A program made the translations under genes and the position numbers. Below are positions 8,781 through 17,104 of a DNA stretch of 64,000 bases, piece after piece. Under the pieces are notes generated by a model. The model did no database searches. It was not told the origin of the DNA and was given only the letters and a program-made list of their open reading frames with translations. Every line of letters begins with the position of its first letter. Positions within the stretch are counted from its first letter, which is position 1. Source of the stretch: JAEUHO01 sp046350655 (GTDB taxonomy: Bacteria; Planctomycetota; PLA2; JAEUHO01); contig JAXMAB010000009.1 of NCBI GenBank assembly GCA_046350655.1, positions 1 through 64,000 on the forward strand. The letters are read 5' to 3'.

Positions 8781-9965
8781 ATGGACCCGGACGCGCCCGG
8801 CCGCCCCCTGCGCATCGCGCACGTCACGCTCGACGGCAACCTCCCGCGGTACGGCATCGGCCTCGCCGTCGTGTCGCTGGCGCGGGCGCTCGCGCGCGCG
8901 GGGCACGAGGTGACGCTCCTGTGCCGCCCCGACGCGCGCGCGAGGTCGCGGCCGCGCCCCGGCTGCGCGTCGTGCCGCTGCCGCGGCCCGCGGGGCCGCT
9001 CCCGGGCTCGTGGGCCTACGCGCGGGCGGTGCGCGCCGCGCTCGCGCCCGCGGTCGACGTCGTGCACGTCCACGGGCTCGCGCGGATGGCGTGGTGGGTG
9101 CGCGGCGCGCGCCCGCCGCGGCGCGCCGCTCGTGCTCACCGCGCACGCGTCGGACGAGCTGGGGCCGTCGGCGTCGGCCGCCGGCGACGCGCCGCGCGCC
9201 CGCGCGCGTCGCCACGCGCGGCGCGTGCGCGCGGTGCTGCGGCGCGCGGACGCGGTGCTCGCGCCGTCGCGGTTCATGGCCGACGCGGTCGAGGCCGCCG
9301 GCGCGCCGCGGGTCGACGTCGTCCCGCTCGGGCCCACGGACGAGACGCCGGCGCCGCCGGCCCCGCACGAGGGCTTCGTCGTGCTCGCGCTCGCGCGGTT
9401 CGTGCCGGTGAAGGGCCTGCGCCTGCTCCTCGAGGCGTTCGACGCGGCGTTCCGCGACGTGCCGGCCGCGCGCCTCGTGCTCGCGGGCGACGGTCCGGAG
9501 CGCGCCGCGCTCGAGCAGGAGGCCGCGGCGCGCGGGCTCGCGGCGCGCGTGCGCTTCCCGGGCTACGTCGAGGGGGCCGCGCGGCGCGCGCTGCTCGCGG
9601 AGGCCGACGTCGTCGCCGTGCCCACGCTGGGCGCGTACGAGACGTTCGGCCTGTCGGCCGTGGACGGCGCGGCGGCGGGCGCGGCGGTGGTCGTCGCGGA
9701 CGGCGGGGCGCTGCCCGAACGCGTCGCAGGGGGCACCGGCGTCGTCGTCCCGTCGGGCGACGTCGCCGCCTGGGCCGCCGCGCTTCGCGGGTTGTTCGCG
9801 GCGCCCGACCGCCGTCGCCGGCTCGCGGCGGCGGCCCGCGCCGCCCTGCCCGACGATCCGTGGATCGCGGTTGCGGCGGCGCATGTCTCGGTGTACCGTC
9901 GGGTCGGGTTGGGACGCCTCCTTCCCGGTGCCGGAGTGGGCCCTTCATCGGGGCTTCACACCTGA
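8781..9965 (+). CDS. Glycosyltransferase family 4 (reading frame broken twice)
   Basis: A GT-B glycosyltransferase: N-terminal HVTLDGNLPRYGIGL (glycine-rich acceptor-domain loop), LTAHASDE in the middle, and the family-4 donor site late on (VLALARFVPVKGLRLLLEAF, LAGDGPERAALEQEA, the EX7E-like region around ETFGLSAVDGAAAG). Between about 8942 and 9119 the protein-like sequence lies in the -1 frame (RLRVVPLPRPAGPLPGSW, VDVVHVHGLARMAWWVRG), while the listed frame gives an Arg/Cys-rich nonsense stretch. A lost base near 8934-8942 and a gained base near 9101-9121 would explain it. Both are in GC-dinucleotide runs, so sequence error is the simplest reading. ATG 8781 has a GGGAGGGG ribosome-binding site. 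Confidence 0.8.
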   Translation: MDPDAPGRPLRIAHVTLDGNLPRYGIGLAVVSLARALARAGHEVTLLCRPDARARSRPRPGCASCRCRGPRGRSRARGPTRGRCAPRSRPRSTSCTSTGSRGWRGGCAARARRGAPLVLTAHASDELGPSASAAGDAPRARARRHARRVRAVLRRADAVLAPSRFMADAVEAAGAPRVDVVPLGPTDETPAPPAPHEGFVVLALARFVPVKGLRLLLEAFDAAFRDVPAARLVLAGDGPERAALEQEAAARGLAARVRFPGYVEGAARRALLAEADVVAVPTLGAYETFGLSAVDGAAAGAAVVVADGGALPERVAGGTGVVVPSGDVAAWAAALRGLFAAPDRRRRLAAAARAALPDDPWIAVAAAHVSVYRRVGLGRLLPGAGVGPSSGLHT

Positions 9966-10237
9966 AACCCGGGGGAGGGGGAAAGTCCTTGGACGGGGGG
10001 TGGGGTAGGTGTAGTGTTTCCCTTGGTGGCGAGGTCGTTCGGCACGGCACCGATCTACGTCCGGAAGGTCCGGACGTTGGCCGGGGCCGGGTCAACCGCA
10101 GGATCCTTGTGGGTCCGGCGGGGCAGGTTCAAGAACGAGCCTGTAACGACCGATCCGCCGAGTTAAGCCGCCCTTTCCGGTTTGTCGGGGACCGAAACCC
10201 GTGAAACCAAGGGACGTTTTCAAGGAGGTTCAAGGTT
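9966..10237 (+). promoter_or_regulatory. Promoter and long 5' leader of the Cys-rich lipoprotein gene
   Basis: A -35 TTGGAC (9989-9994), a 17-base spacer and -10 TAGTGT (10012-10017) make a good vegetative promoter, giving a leader of roughly 210 bases before the ATG at 10238. The leader holds a perfect inverted repeat with 9-bp arms ACGTCCGGA and TCCGGACGT (10057-10065, 10069-10077) and is less GC-rich than the genes. It ends in a strong AAGGAGGT ribosome-binding site (10221-10229). No open frame in it is convincing. The length and hairpin suggest post-transcriptional control or mRNA stabilisation, which is inference. Confidence 0.65.
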
Positions 10238-11209
10238 ATGCGGTCAACGCTCAAGAATGCCGGCCGGCTCAGCGCCGTGGTCGCGCTGGTCCTCGCGGTC
10301 GGTTTCCTGGCGGCTGGCTGCTCGAGCTGCAACTCGTGCGCGACGTCGTGCAACACTTGCGCGACGAACACGTGCGCGACGAACAGCTGCGGGTGCCCGC
10401 CCCCGAAGCCCGTGTGCGAGGCGCCCGCTCCGGCGCCCTGCGCCTGCGCTCCGGCTCCGGTTCAGGCCTGCGGTAACTGCGGCGCGTTCCCCGCGAACGC
10501 CAAGCCGGGCGAGGCCTGGTGCTGCGTGTACATCCCGCCGGTCTACAACACGGTCTCGAAGCAGGTCTGCACCTGCCCCGAGTCGTGCACGAAGGAGTGG
10601 GTGCCGCCGACGTACAAGACGGTCACCGAGCAGGTGATGGTCGAGTGCGAGCGCGTCAACCGCATCCCGGTCCCGGCCGTGTACGAGACGGTCACCGAGA
10701 CGGTCTGCGTCAAGCCCGAGTGCCAGGAGCAGATCCCGGTCCCGGCCGAGTACCAGACGGTCGAGGAGTGCTTCGAGGTCTGCCCGGCTCGCACCGAGTG
10801 GCAGCGCATCGACTGCACCGCCGCTGACACCGCCGCCGGCAAGTCCGAGTGCTACGCCCTCGTGACGATCCCGCCGGTGATGGAGAAGCGCACGAAGCAG
10901 GTCTGTGTGAAGCCCGAGTCGTGCACGACCCGCACGATCCCGGCCGAGTACACGACGGTGTCCAAGCAGGTCTGCAAGCAGCCCGAGACCTGCCGCGAGG
11001 AGATCATCCCCGCCCGTTACGAGACCCGCGAGAAGCAGGTCGAGGCGACCTGCGGCTACTACAAGGACATCCCGGTCCCGGCCAAGTACGAGACGGTCAC
11101 CGAGCAGGTGTGCGTCTCCGAGGGCCGCTGGGAGTGGCACCTGAACACGAACTGCGCCGTGCCGGTTCCGGCTGCCGTGAACCCGTGCGCGCCGGCGATG
11201 CCGAAGTAA
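10238..11209 (+). CDS. Cys-rich repeat lipoprotein (paralogue of 23568-24467)
   Basis: 323 residues with a lipoprotein signal ending LAAGC. I count 33 cysteines, about one residue in ten. After a Cys/Ala/Asn/Thr-rich and Pro-rich N-terminal stretch, residues from about 90 on carry imperfect repeats of roughly 20-30 residues built on IPxxYxTVxxxVC and CxKPExC. It shares PGEAWC at the start of the repeats and a CVS..RWEW...NxxC tail with its paralogue. It is expected to be an outer-membrane or surface lipoprotein, probably cross-linked by disulfides; a structural envelope role is inferred. The dedicated promoter, strong ribosome-binding site and strong terminator suggest high expression. Composition is less GC-rich than neighbours. 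Confidence 0.75.
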   Translation: MRSTLKNAGRLSAVVALVLAVGFLAAGCSSCNSCATSCNTCATNTCATNSCGCPPPKPVCEAPAPAPCACAPAPVQACGNCGAFPANAKPGEAWCCVYIPPVYNTVSKQVCTCPESCTKEWVPPTYKTVTEQVMVECERVNRIPVPAVYETVTETVCVKPECQEQIPVPAEYQTVEECFEVCPARTEWQRIDCTAADTAAGKSECYALVTIPPVMEKRTKQVCVKPESCTTRTIPAEYTTVSKQVCKQPETCREEIIPARYETREKQVEATCGYYKDIPVPAKYETVTEQVCVSEGRWEWHLNTNCAVPVPAAVNPCAPAMPK

Positions 11210-11239
11210 CCTCCTGAGACGTCCCCTCTGGGGGCGCCG

Positions 11240-11279
11240 AGGCCCCGCGCTCGCAAGAGCGCGGGGCCTTTTTGTTTTC
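11240..11279 (+). terminator. Rho-independent terminator after the Cys-rich lipoprotein gene
   Basis: A 13-bp perfect GC-rich stem (AGGCCCCGCGCTC, 11240-11252, pairing with 11257-11269) closes on a GCAA tetraloop and is followed by TTTTTTGTTTT. This is the strongest intrinsic terminator in the window and fits a single-gene, highly expressed unit. Confidence 0.93.
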
Positions 11280-12088
11280 CGGCCGAGGGAGGAGTGCGGC
11301 GGACGCGACCGTCCGGAGTCCCACGGCCGCGTCCGGCGTCGGGGGACGCGAGGCCCGGTCGCCGTCGGGTCGGAGAGGCTTCGCGGGGGAGCCGCTGCGG
11401 GCCCCGGGAGCGGGGCGCCGACGATCCCATCGTCGCGCCCGGCCGGCGGGCCCGCCGGTCCGGCCCTGACGATCCGGCGGCGGCGCCGCGGACGGAGCAC
11501 GGACCGTGGGGGGGCCGACGCGGGGCTACACCCGCTCGACCCGTCCACACGGGGTGGGCCTCGACGGTTCCGCCGCGAGCTCGACGCTCGCCGTCGCGGC
11601 GGGGGGGCGGCGACGGGCGGTCGGACGTGGCGTCCGCCGCCAGGCTCGCCGCGGCCGTGGGGCGCGGTCGCCGACGGGCGCGTGACGGGCCGCCAGCGGG
11701 GCCATGCCCCTCGAGCGCGGCCGCAGCGGGCGCGTGCGGCGGCGTGGAGGAGGCTACCGAACGCGTCCTGCTCGGCCGTCCCCGCGCGGGTTCGGTCGGG
11801 CGGGAGCCTCACCGACTGGGCGGCTCCATGGACGCCGTGGCTCCGGCTTCGCCGTGGCTCTGGCTTCGCTGGGGCTCGCGCTCGACGCGCGGAGGCCCGG
11901 ACCGACTCCGAGGCGGCCCGTGCTCATTCGGGGCTCTGCGGGGCGCTGGCGGGCTCCAGGCGGGAACTGACTTCCGTCGGCCGACCGAAACTCGGGTCGT
12001 CGCGAGAGGTGCAGCCTTCGAGCGACCGATAATGTGATCACCCGCCCCAAAGTTGCGTCTGATAAGCAGCCGTGTGTCCGAGAATGCA
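11280..12088. other. Gene-poor stretch with no recognisable coding content
   Basis: About 800 bases between the terminator and the stop of the minus-strand hydrolase gene. Open frames exist on both strands but their translations are low-complexity Arg/Gly/Ala/Pro, as expected of GC-rich shadows, and none has a family motif. It contains one copy of repeat A (11341-11358). The last 100 bases are clearly less GC-rich. I see no RNA gene. Confidence 0.5.
11341..11358 (+). repeat. Repeat A, single copy
   Basis: GGGGGACGCGAGGCCCGG within the gene-poor stretch after the Cys-rich gene's terminator. It is followed by TCGCCGTCGG, similar to the flank of other copies. Confidence 0.65.
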
Positions 12089-14038
12089 CTAGTCGCCCAG
12101 GATGTGACGGGCGAACTCGAGGCTGCGCGTCGCCACGCGCTTCGCGTCCTCCGCGTCGGCCGGGGTTTGCGGTACGCGTTCGGCGCCGTGGCCGCTGCCG
12201 GTCAGCGGATCGAGGGTGGCCTCGAGGCCGGCGGTCCGGTACGCGGCGACGAGCCGTTCGCTCTGGGCGTACGGGATCGCCCGGTCCTTCGGATGGTGGA
12301 AGAGCAGCACCGGCGGATCGTCCCGGCTGACGTAGGTCAACGGCGATGCGCGCCGCAGCAGGTCCGGGGCGGGGCGCGCGCTGCCGACGAGGACCTCGCG
12401 GAGGCGGCCGACGGTGGGGTTGTCCACGAAGGCCGTGTCGGTCAGGTCCACCGGCGCGTACCGGACGATCGCGCCGCGCGGGCGCGGCGTCCCCTCGACG
12501 GGGGCGAGCGCGAGGTGCAGCGCGACCCAGCCGCCCAGCTTCGCGCCGCTGACGAGGATCCGCGTGGGGTCGATCCCCCACGCGGCGGCCTGGTCCCGGC
12601 AGGCGCGGAGCGCGGCCCGGCCGTCGTCGACGGGCGTCGGGTACGCGCCCTTCACCGGGCCGCGGTACTCGACCGTGACCGCGGCGTAGCCGGCGCGGGC
12701 CCACGCCTTCACCTCCTCGAGGAGGTCCGCGCGGGCCGTCGGCGTGTACGGCCCGGGATGGAAGCAGACGACGACCGGGCGCGGCGACGTGCGGGTCGCG
12801 GGTCGGGCGAGGTCGAGGTGGAGCGGCGTGCCCCCGGGGCGCGCGTAGACGAGGTCGGCGAGCACCTCGACGTCGTCCGGAGGGGCGTCGACGGATTTCG
12901 CGGCCGCGGCGTCCCCGGCCGCGAGGGTCGCGTCGAGGAAGGCGAGGGCCTCGGTCTCGACGCGGGCGCGCTCGGCCCCCGCGAAGCCGTGGCCGCCCCC
13001 CGCGACCGCGACGAGCCGTTCGCGGACGCCGACCGCCGCGAGGCGCGCGTGCAGCGTCTTCGCCTGCTCGAACGGGACGACGGGGTCCTGCTCGCCGTGC
13101 ACGGACAGGACGGGCGGGTCGCCGGCGCTCACCCACGTGAGCGGCGAGGCCGCGGCGAAGACCGCGGCGCCGCGGTCGCCGGTGCCGAGGAAGTCGACGA
13201 GGAGGCCGCCGGAGCCCTTGCCGTACCGCTGCTGGAGGTACGGCTCGGCGCCCCGCCACGCGCTCCACGCGCCGAGCGCGCTGGGGGCGCCGAAGGCCAC
13301 GGCGGCGGCCACGGCGCGCGACGCCTCGGCGTGCCCGCCCATGCCGTCGAAGCCGTCCTTCGGGCCGAGGAGCGCGACGAGGAGGGCGAGGTGGCCGCCC
13401 TCGCCGTCGCCCCACACCGCGATCCGTGCGGGATCGAGGTGCCACGCGGACGCGCGGGTGCGCAGGAACCGCACGGCGCACGAGACGTCCTCGACCGGCG
13501 CGGGGAACCGGAACCGCGGCGCGAGGCGGTAGTCGGCCGACGCCGCGACGTAGCCGCGCGACACGAGCGTACGCGCCGTCGGCTCGAGGTCCGCGCGACC
13601 GCCGCGCTGCCACCCGCCGCCGTGGAGCAGCAGCACCGCGGGGAACGGCCCGTCGCCCGCGGGTCGCAGGACGTCGAGCCGGAGGTCCTCGCCGCCCGCG
13701 CGGCCGTACACGACGTCGCGTTCGACCCGCGGCGCGCCCGCGGCGGCGGCGGCCGGTGCGGCGGGGGCGGCGGGCGGGGCGGCCGGGCCCACGGGCGGCG
13801 CGTCGGCGGCGTGCCCGCGGCCCGACGCGCCGAACGGGGTCGCGACGACGAGCGCGACGGCGAGCGCGACGACGCGCCCCGCGCGAGGATCGCCGCCCTC
13901 GGCGTCCCGCCTCGACCCCGGGGCGAGGGACGACGACGGAGGCGGGACGGGGCCGGCGCGCGCGACATCGCTCCCATGGAAACGCCGCGGGCCCGCGCGC
14001 GCCACCGCGGAACCGCGGCGCGGGTACGATCGGACCAT
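12089..14038 (-). CDS. Secreted protein with two tandem alpha/beta-hydrolase (esterase) domains
   Basis: About 649 residues from the ATG at 14038. A signal-like segment (RVVALAVALVVATPFGASG) is followed by domain 1 (LLLHGGGWQRGG oxyanion loop, HGEQDPVVPFEQA, GGGHGFAGAE) and domain 2 (VVCFHPGPYT, VSGAKLGGW, FHHPKDRAIPYAQ, GSGHGAE), both of the BD-FAE/carboxylesterase type. In domain 1 the nucleophile elbow reads VWGDGEGG and in domain 2 VSGAKLGG, so neither has the usual GxSxG serine, though the acid and histidine regions are present; both may be catalytically altered. The start is doubtful: shifting frame once at a CCCC run (13877-13880) would join the signal segment to ATG 13977 or 13968, giving a more normal signal peptide. 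Confidence 0.7.
   Translation of the reverse strand: MVRSYPRRGSAVARAGPRRFHGSDVARAGPVPPPSSSLAPGSRRDAEGGDPRAGRVVALAVALVVATPFGASGRGHAADAPPVGPAAPPAAPAAPAAAAAGAPRVERDVVYGRAGGEDLRLDVLRPAGDGPFPAVLLLHGGGWQRGGRADLEPTARTLVSRGYVAASADYRLAPRFRFPAPVEDVSCAVRFLRTRASAWHLDPARIAVWGDGEGGHLALLVALLGPKDGFDGMGGHAEASRAVAAAVAFGAPSALGAWSAWRGAEPYLQQRYGKGSGGLLVDFLGTGDRGAAVFAAASPLTWVSAGDPPVLSVHGEQDPVVPFEQAKTLHARLAAVGVRERLVAVAGGGHGFAGAERARVETEALAFLDATLAAGDAAAAKSVDAPPDDVEVLADLVYARPGGTPLHLDLARPATRTSPRPVVVCFHPGPYTPTARADLLEEVKAWARAGYAAVTVEYRGPVKGAYPTPVDDGRAALRACRDQAAAWGIDPTRILVSGAKLGGWVALHLALAPVEGTPRPRGAIVRYAPVDLTDTAFVDNPTVGRLREVLVGSARPAPDLLRRASPLTYVSRDDPPVLLFHHPKDRAIPYAQSERLVAAYRTAGLEATLDPLTGSGHGAERVPQTPADAEDAKRVATRSLEFARHILGD
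14025..14036 (+). promoter_or_regulatory. Leaderless-type promoter of the secreted esterase
   Basis: TACGAT (14025-14030) and six bases lead directly into ATG 14037. No Shine-Dalgarno sequence is present. The start of the divergent hydrolase gene, if at 14038, would overlap this promoter. Confidence 0.55.
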
Positions 14039-15439
14039 GACGACCGCGCGGCGCGATCCGGGGCGACGGCACGCGGTCCGCCGCGCGCGGGCCGTGGCGA
14101 GGGCGGCGATCGTGGCGCTCCTCTCGTCGGGCGTCGTCGCGTTCGGCGTCCCGCGCGGGGCCGGTGCGGCGGGCCGTCGACGGCGACGGCGGCGCCGCCC
14201 TCGTCCGCCGACGCGCGGCGGCTCGTGGACGCGGTGTTCGCCGCGGCGCCGGAGGCGCGCGCGGCCGCGCTCGACGCGTTGGCGCCGTTCGACGGGCTCG
14301 GCGAGGCCGAGATCGAGGCGTGGCGGAAGCCCGTGCTCGCCGCGGCCGCGAAGGCCACGCGGTCCGCGGGCACGAAGGCGCGCAACTTCCTGTACGAGAA
14401 GCCGGAGAGCGGGCTGTACCTCGTCGGCGGCGCCGCGGCCGGGCGGGGGCTGCTGGTGGCGCTCCACGGGGGCGGCGCGGGCGCCGGCGACGCGGGGCAG
14501 GCGGCCTCGGCGTTCGGCGGCGCGGCCTCGGCGGCCAAGCTGCTCCTGGTGGCGCCCGAGGTGCTCGAGAAGACCGAGCGCGGCTGGACCGACCCGCCCG
14601 CCACGGAGCGGTTCGTCGTCGAGCTGATCGAGGCGATGTGCGTCGAGAAGCGGCTCGACCGCGACCGCGTGGTGCTGACGGGCCACTCGATGGGCGGGTA
14701 CGGCACGTGGACGATCGGCGCGGTGCACGCCGACCGGTTCTGCGGCCTCGCCGCGTTCGCGGGCGCGCCGACGTGCCTGCGCGCGGCGGAGGGCGCGCCG
14801 ATCGACGCCGTCGAGGACGGCGTGCTCGCGAACCTGCGCAACCTGCCGGTGTTCGTCTACCAGTCGCTCGACGACCGGCAGGTGCCCGCGGAGAGCAACG
14901 AGTTCGCGACGAAGGCGCTCGCCGCGCTGGCCGCCGCCGACCCCGGCGGCTACGTCCACACCTACGAGCGCGTGGACGGCCGGGGTCACGACTTCCCGGC
15001 CGCGGGGCCGGCGCCCGGCGTGGCGTGGGCGGCGCGGACGCCGCGCGTCGCGCGGCCCGCGAAGGTGGTCTGGCAGCCGTCGCGCGCGTGGAAGCGGCAG
15101 TTCTACAACCTGCGCTGGGACCGGCCCGAGCTCGGCACCGTCGTGACGGTCGAACGCGGGCCCGACCCCGCGTCGCCGTCGGTGCTCCGCGTGCGCGTCA
15201 CGACGACGGGCCGGACCGACGGCCTGTGGGTGCTCCTCGACGACGCGCTCGCGCCGGGCCGCGCCGCGGGCGGCTCGGGCCCGCCGCTCGGCGAGGTCGT
15301 CGTCGAGGTGAACGGGAAGGAGGCCTGGCGCGGCCCGTTCCGTCGCTCGCTCCGGACGCTCGTCGAGTGCGCGCTCGAGCACGCGGACCCCGCGCTGCTG
15401 TTCACGGGCGCGGTGCCGGCGTTCACGGCCGGCCGCTGA
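14037..15439 (+). CDS. Secreted alpha/beta-hydrolase (PHB depolymerase/prolyl-oligopeptidase-like), frame break after signal peptide
   Basis: The ATG at 14037 opens a signal peptide (AVARAAIVALLSSGVVAFGV...GAGAA) in one frame. From about 14172 the convincing protein lies in the -1 frame to the stop at 15439: YLVGGAAAGRGLLVALHGGG (oxyanion loop), the nucleophile elbow GHSMGGYGTW, QSLDDRQVP (acid) and GRGHDFP (histidine), then a beta-rich C-terminal domain. Adding one G to the GGG run at about 14170-14172 restores a single frame of some 467 codons. TACGAT (14025-14030) lies six bases before the ATG, consistent with a leaderless mRNA. It faces the tandem hydrolase gene, so two extracellular esterases share this divergent junction. 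The substrate is not known. Confidence 0.72.
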
Positions 15440-15575
15440 GACGCTGCGAAGGCGTCGGACGGTCCTCCACGGCCGCGGAGCGCGGGCCCGCAGGGCCCGC
15501 ACGCCGAGCGGGCGCTCGGCGGGTTCAGGGCCCGAAGCCCGCGCGGAGGCGATTCCGTCACGGCCCTCGGGCGGC
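15439..15575 (+). repeat. Dispersed repeat B, copy 1
   Basis: The sequence directly after the esterase stop is shared with 42602-42795, which likewise directly follows a stop. Both begin CTGAGAxGCTGCGAAGG and both hold an identical 33-base core (15480-15512 here). The core contains the hairpin GCGGGCCC-GCA-GGGCCCGC. A unit beginning GAGCGGG and running to the CGGCCCTCGGGCGG end is present once here and twice at the other locus. No coding function is evident. Confidence 0.75.
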
Positions 15576-15666
15576 GGCCCCGTCGCGCGCGCCGCGCCGC
15601 CGCCCCGGGGGCGCCTTCGCCCCGCGGGGACCGGGCGGGCCTCCCTCGGGTATGGTCGTCGCGTCC

Positions 15667-16992
15667 ATGCGCACCCGCAACCTGACGCTCCTGCTCTCCG
15701 ACGTGAAGGGGTACACCGAACGGCAGTCGCGCTCCTCGCGCCAGGAGATCGAGGAGGAGCTCGTCCGCCACCGCACGCTCCTGCAGCCGATCTTCGAGGG
15801 CTTCGGGGGGCGCGTCGTGAAGACCATGGGCGACGCGTTCCTCGTGGCGTTCGAGAGCCCGACGGACGCGGTCCACGCGGCGGTCCAGGTGCAGAAGGCG
15901 CTCGACGCGCAGAACGCCCGCGTCGCCGACCCCGCGCGCGCGACGCACGTGCGCGTGGCGATCTCGACCGGCGAGGTGACGGAGGACGAGGCCGGCGACG
16001 TCTTCGGCGAGCCCGTGAACCTCGCGGCCCGCCTCGAGGGCATCGCCGAGGCCGGGACGATCTACCTCACCGAGACCACGTTCCTCTCGATGAACCGCAA
16101 CGAGATCCCCACCCTCGAGGTGGGGCACCGCGTGTTCAAGGGGATCCCCGACGAGGTGAAGGTCTACCGCATCCTCGACGACTACGTGGCCCGCGCGCGG
16201 CTGCTCTCGCCCGCGGAGATGCGCCACGCGGCGCGGGTCGCGTCGGCGTCCGCGCCGGCCGCGGCCGCGCGCGGCCGCGGCCTCGTGCTCGCGCTCGCGG
16301 GCGCGCTGCTCGTCGCGGGCGGCGGGATCGTGGCGCTCCTCGTCGCCCGCCGCGACCCGCCCGCCGCGCCCGCGCCGGCCGCGGCGGCCCCCGACCTCCT
16401 CACGGCGATGGCCGCGGCCGCGGCGAAGGACCCGAGTCAGATGGCGGCGCTCGGGCTCCTGCTCAAGAAGAACGTCCTCGGCCTCGCGAAGGAGGGCAGC
16501 TTCGACGCGGCCCGCGACCTCGCCCGGAAGGCGCACGAGCTGGCGCCCGCGCTGGTGGGGCCGCGCGACCTCTGGATCGACATCAACCGGATGGAGCTCG
16601 AGGACGCCGTCGAGAAGGGCACCGTGGACGCGCTGGTGCACCAGAACCCGCCCGCCTGGTACGACGCGCACGTCCTCGCGCTGCACGAGCGGTTCGCGAA
16701 CGTGCCGCGCTACCAGTGGCTGCGGGCCACGTGGTTCCTCGCGTCCGACCCGACCCGCGCCGAGACGGCGGACCTCGTCGACGCCGCGCTCGCGGCGAAC
16801 GACGACGCGCGCAAGAGCGAGGCGCTGCGCACGCTCCTCGTCGCGGCGGTCGCGGCGACCGTCGGCGACGCGCGCCTGCACGGCCGCTACCAGGACCTGC
16901 TCGAGCGCGTCGAGAAGCCGACCTCGCCCGGTCCCGTGAAGCCCGGGCCCGGCGGAGGCCGCCGCACGGTCCCGGGCCGCCGCGACCGCTGA
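15667..16992 (+). CDS. Class III adenylate/guanylate cyclase, membrane-anchored, with C-terminal extracytoplasmic domain
   Basis: 441 residues. Residues 1-175 are a class III nucleotide cyclase domain: LLLSDVKGYTE with the first metal aspartate, KTMGDAFLVAF with the second, and the long ISTGEVTEDEAGDVFGEPVN segment. One membrane helix lies at about 200-222, and the remaining 215 residues are helical, TPR-like in feel, and would be outside the cytoplasm. The usual cyclase receptor order is sensor first, catalytic domain last; here it is reversed. Start ATG 15667 rather than 15652 because TATGGT (15651-15656) overlaps the earlier ATG and lies ten bases upstream of the later one. cAMP or cGMP signalling in response to an envelope cue is inferred. 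Confidence 0.85.
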   Translation: MRTRNLTLLLSDVKGYTERQSRSSRQEIEEELVRHRTLLQPIFEGFGGRVVKTMGDAFLVAFESPTDAVHAAVQVQKALDAQNARVADPARATHVRVAISTGEVTEDEAGDVFGEPVNLAARLEGIAEAGTIYLTETTFLSMNRNEIPTLEVGHRVFKGIPDEVKVYRILDDYVARARLLSPAEMRHAARVASASAPAAAARGRGLVLALAGALLVAGGGIVALLVARRDPPAAPAPAAAAPDLLTAMAAAAAKDPSQMAALGLLLKKNVLGLAKEGSFDAARDLARKAHELAPALVGPRDLWIDINRMELEDAVEKGTVDALVHQNPPAWYDAHVLALHERFANVPRYQWLRATWFLASDPTRAETADLVDAALAANDDARKSEALRTLLVAAVAATVGDARLHGRYQDLLERVEKPTSPGPVKPGPGGGRRTVPGRRDR

Positions 16993-17104
16993 ACCCCGCG
17001 GGCCGCGCCGCGACCCCGACGGCCGCCGGGCCCATGGCCCGGGAGCCCGACCGCCTCCCGCGCCCGGCCACGGGCGCGACGCCGGCGGCCGCGACGCGGG
17101 GGCC

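Noticed and set aside
11294..12037. Plus-strand ORF in the gene-poor stretch
   Set aside because: No family motif, Arg/Gly/Pro-rich, no ribosome-binding site or -10 box at useful distance, and competing frames are open in the same place.
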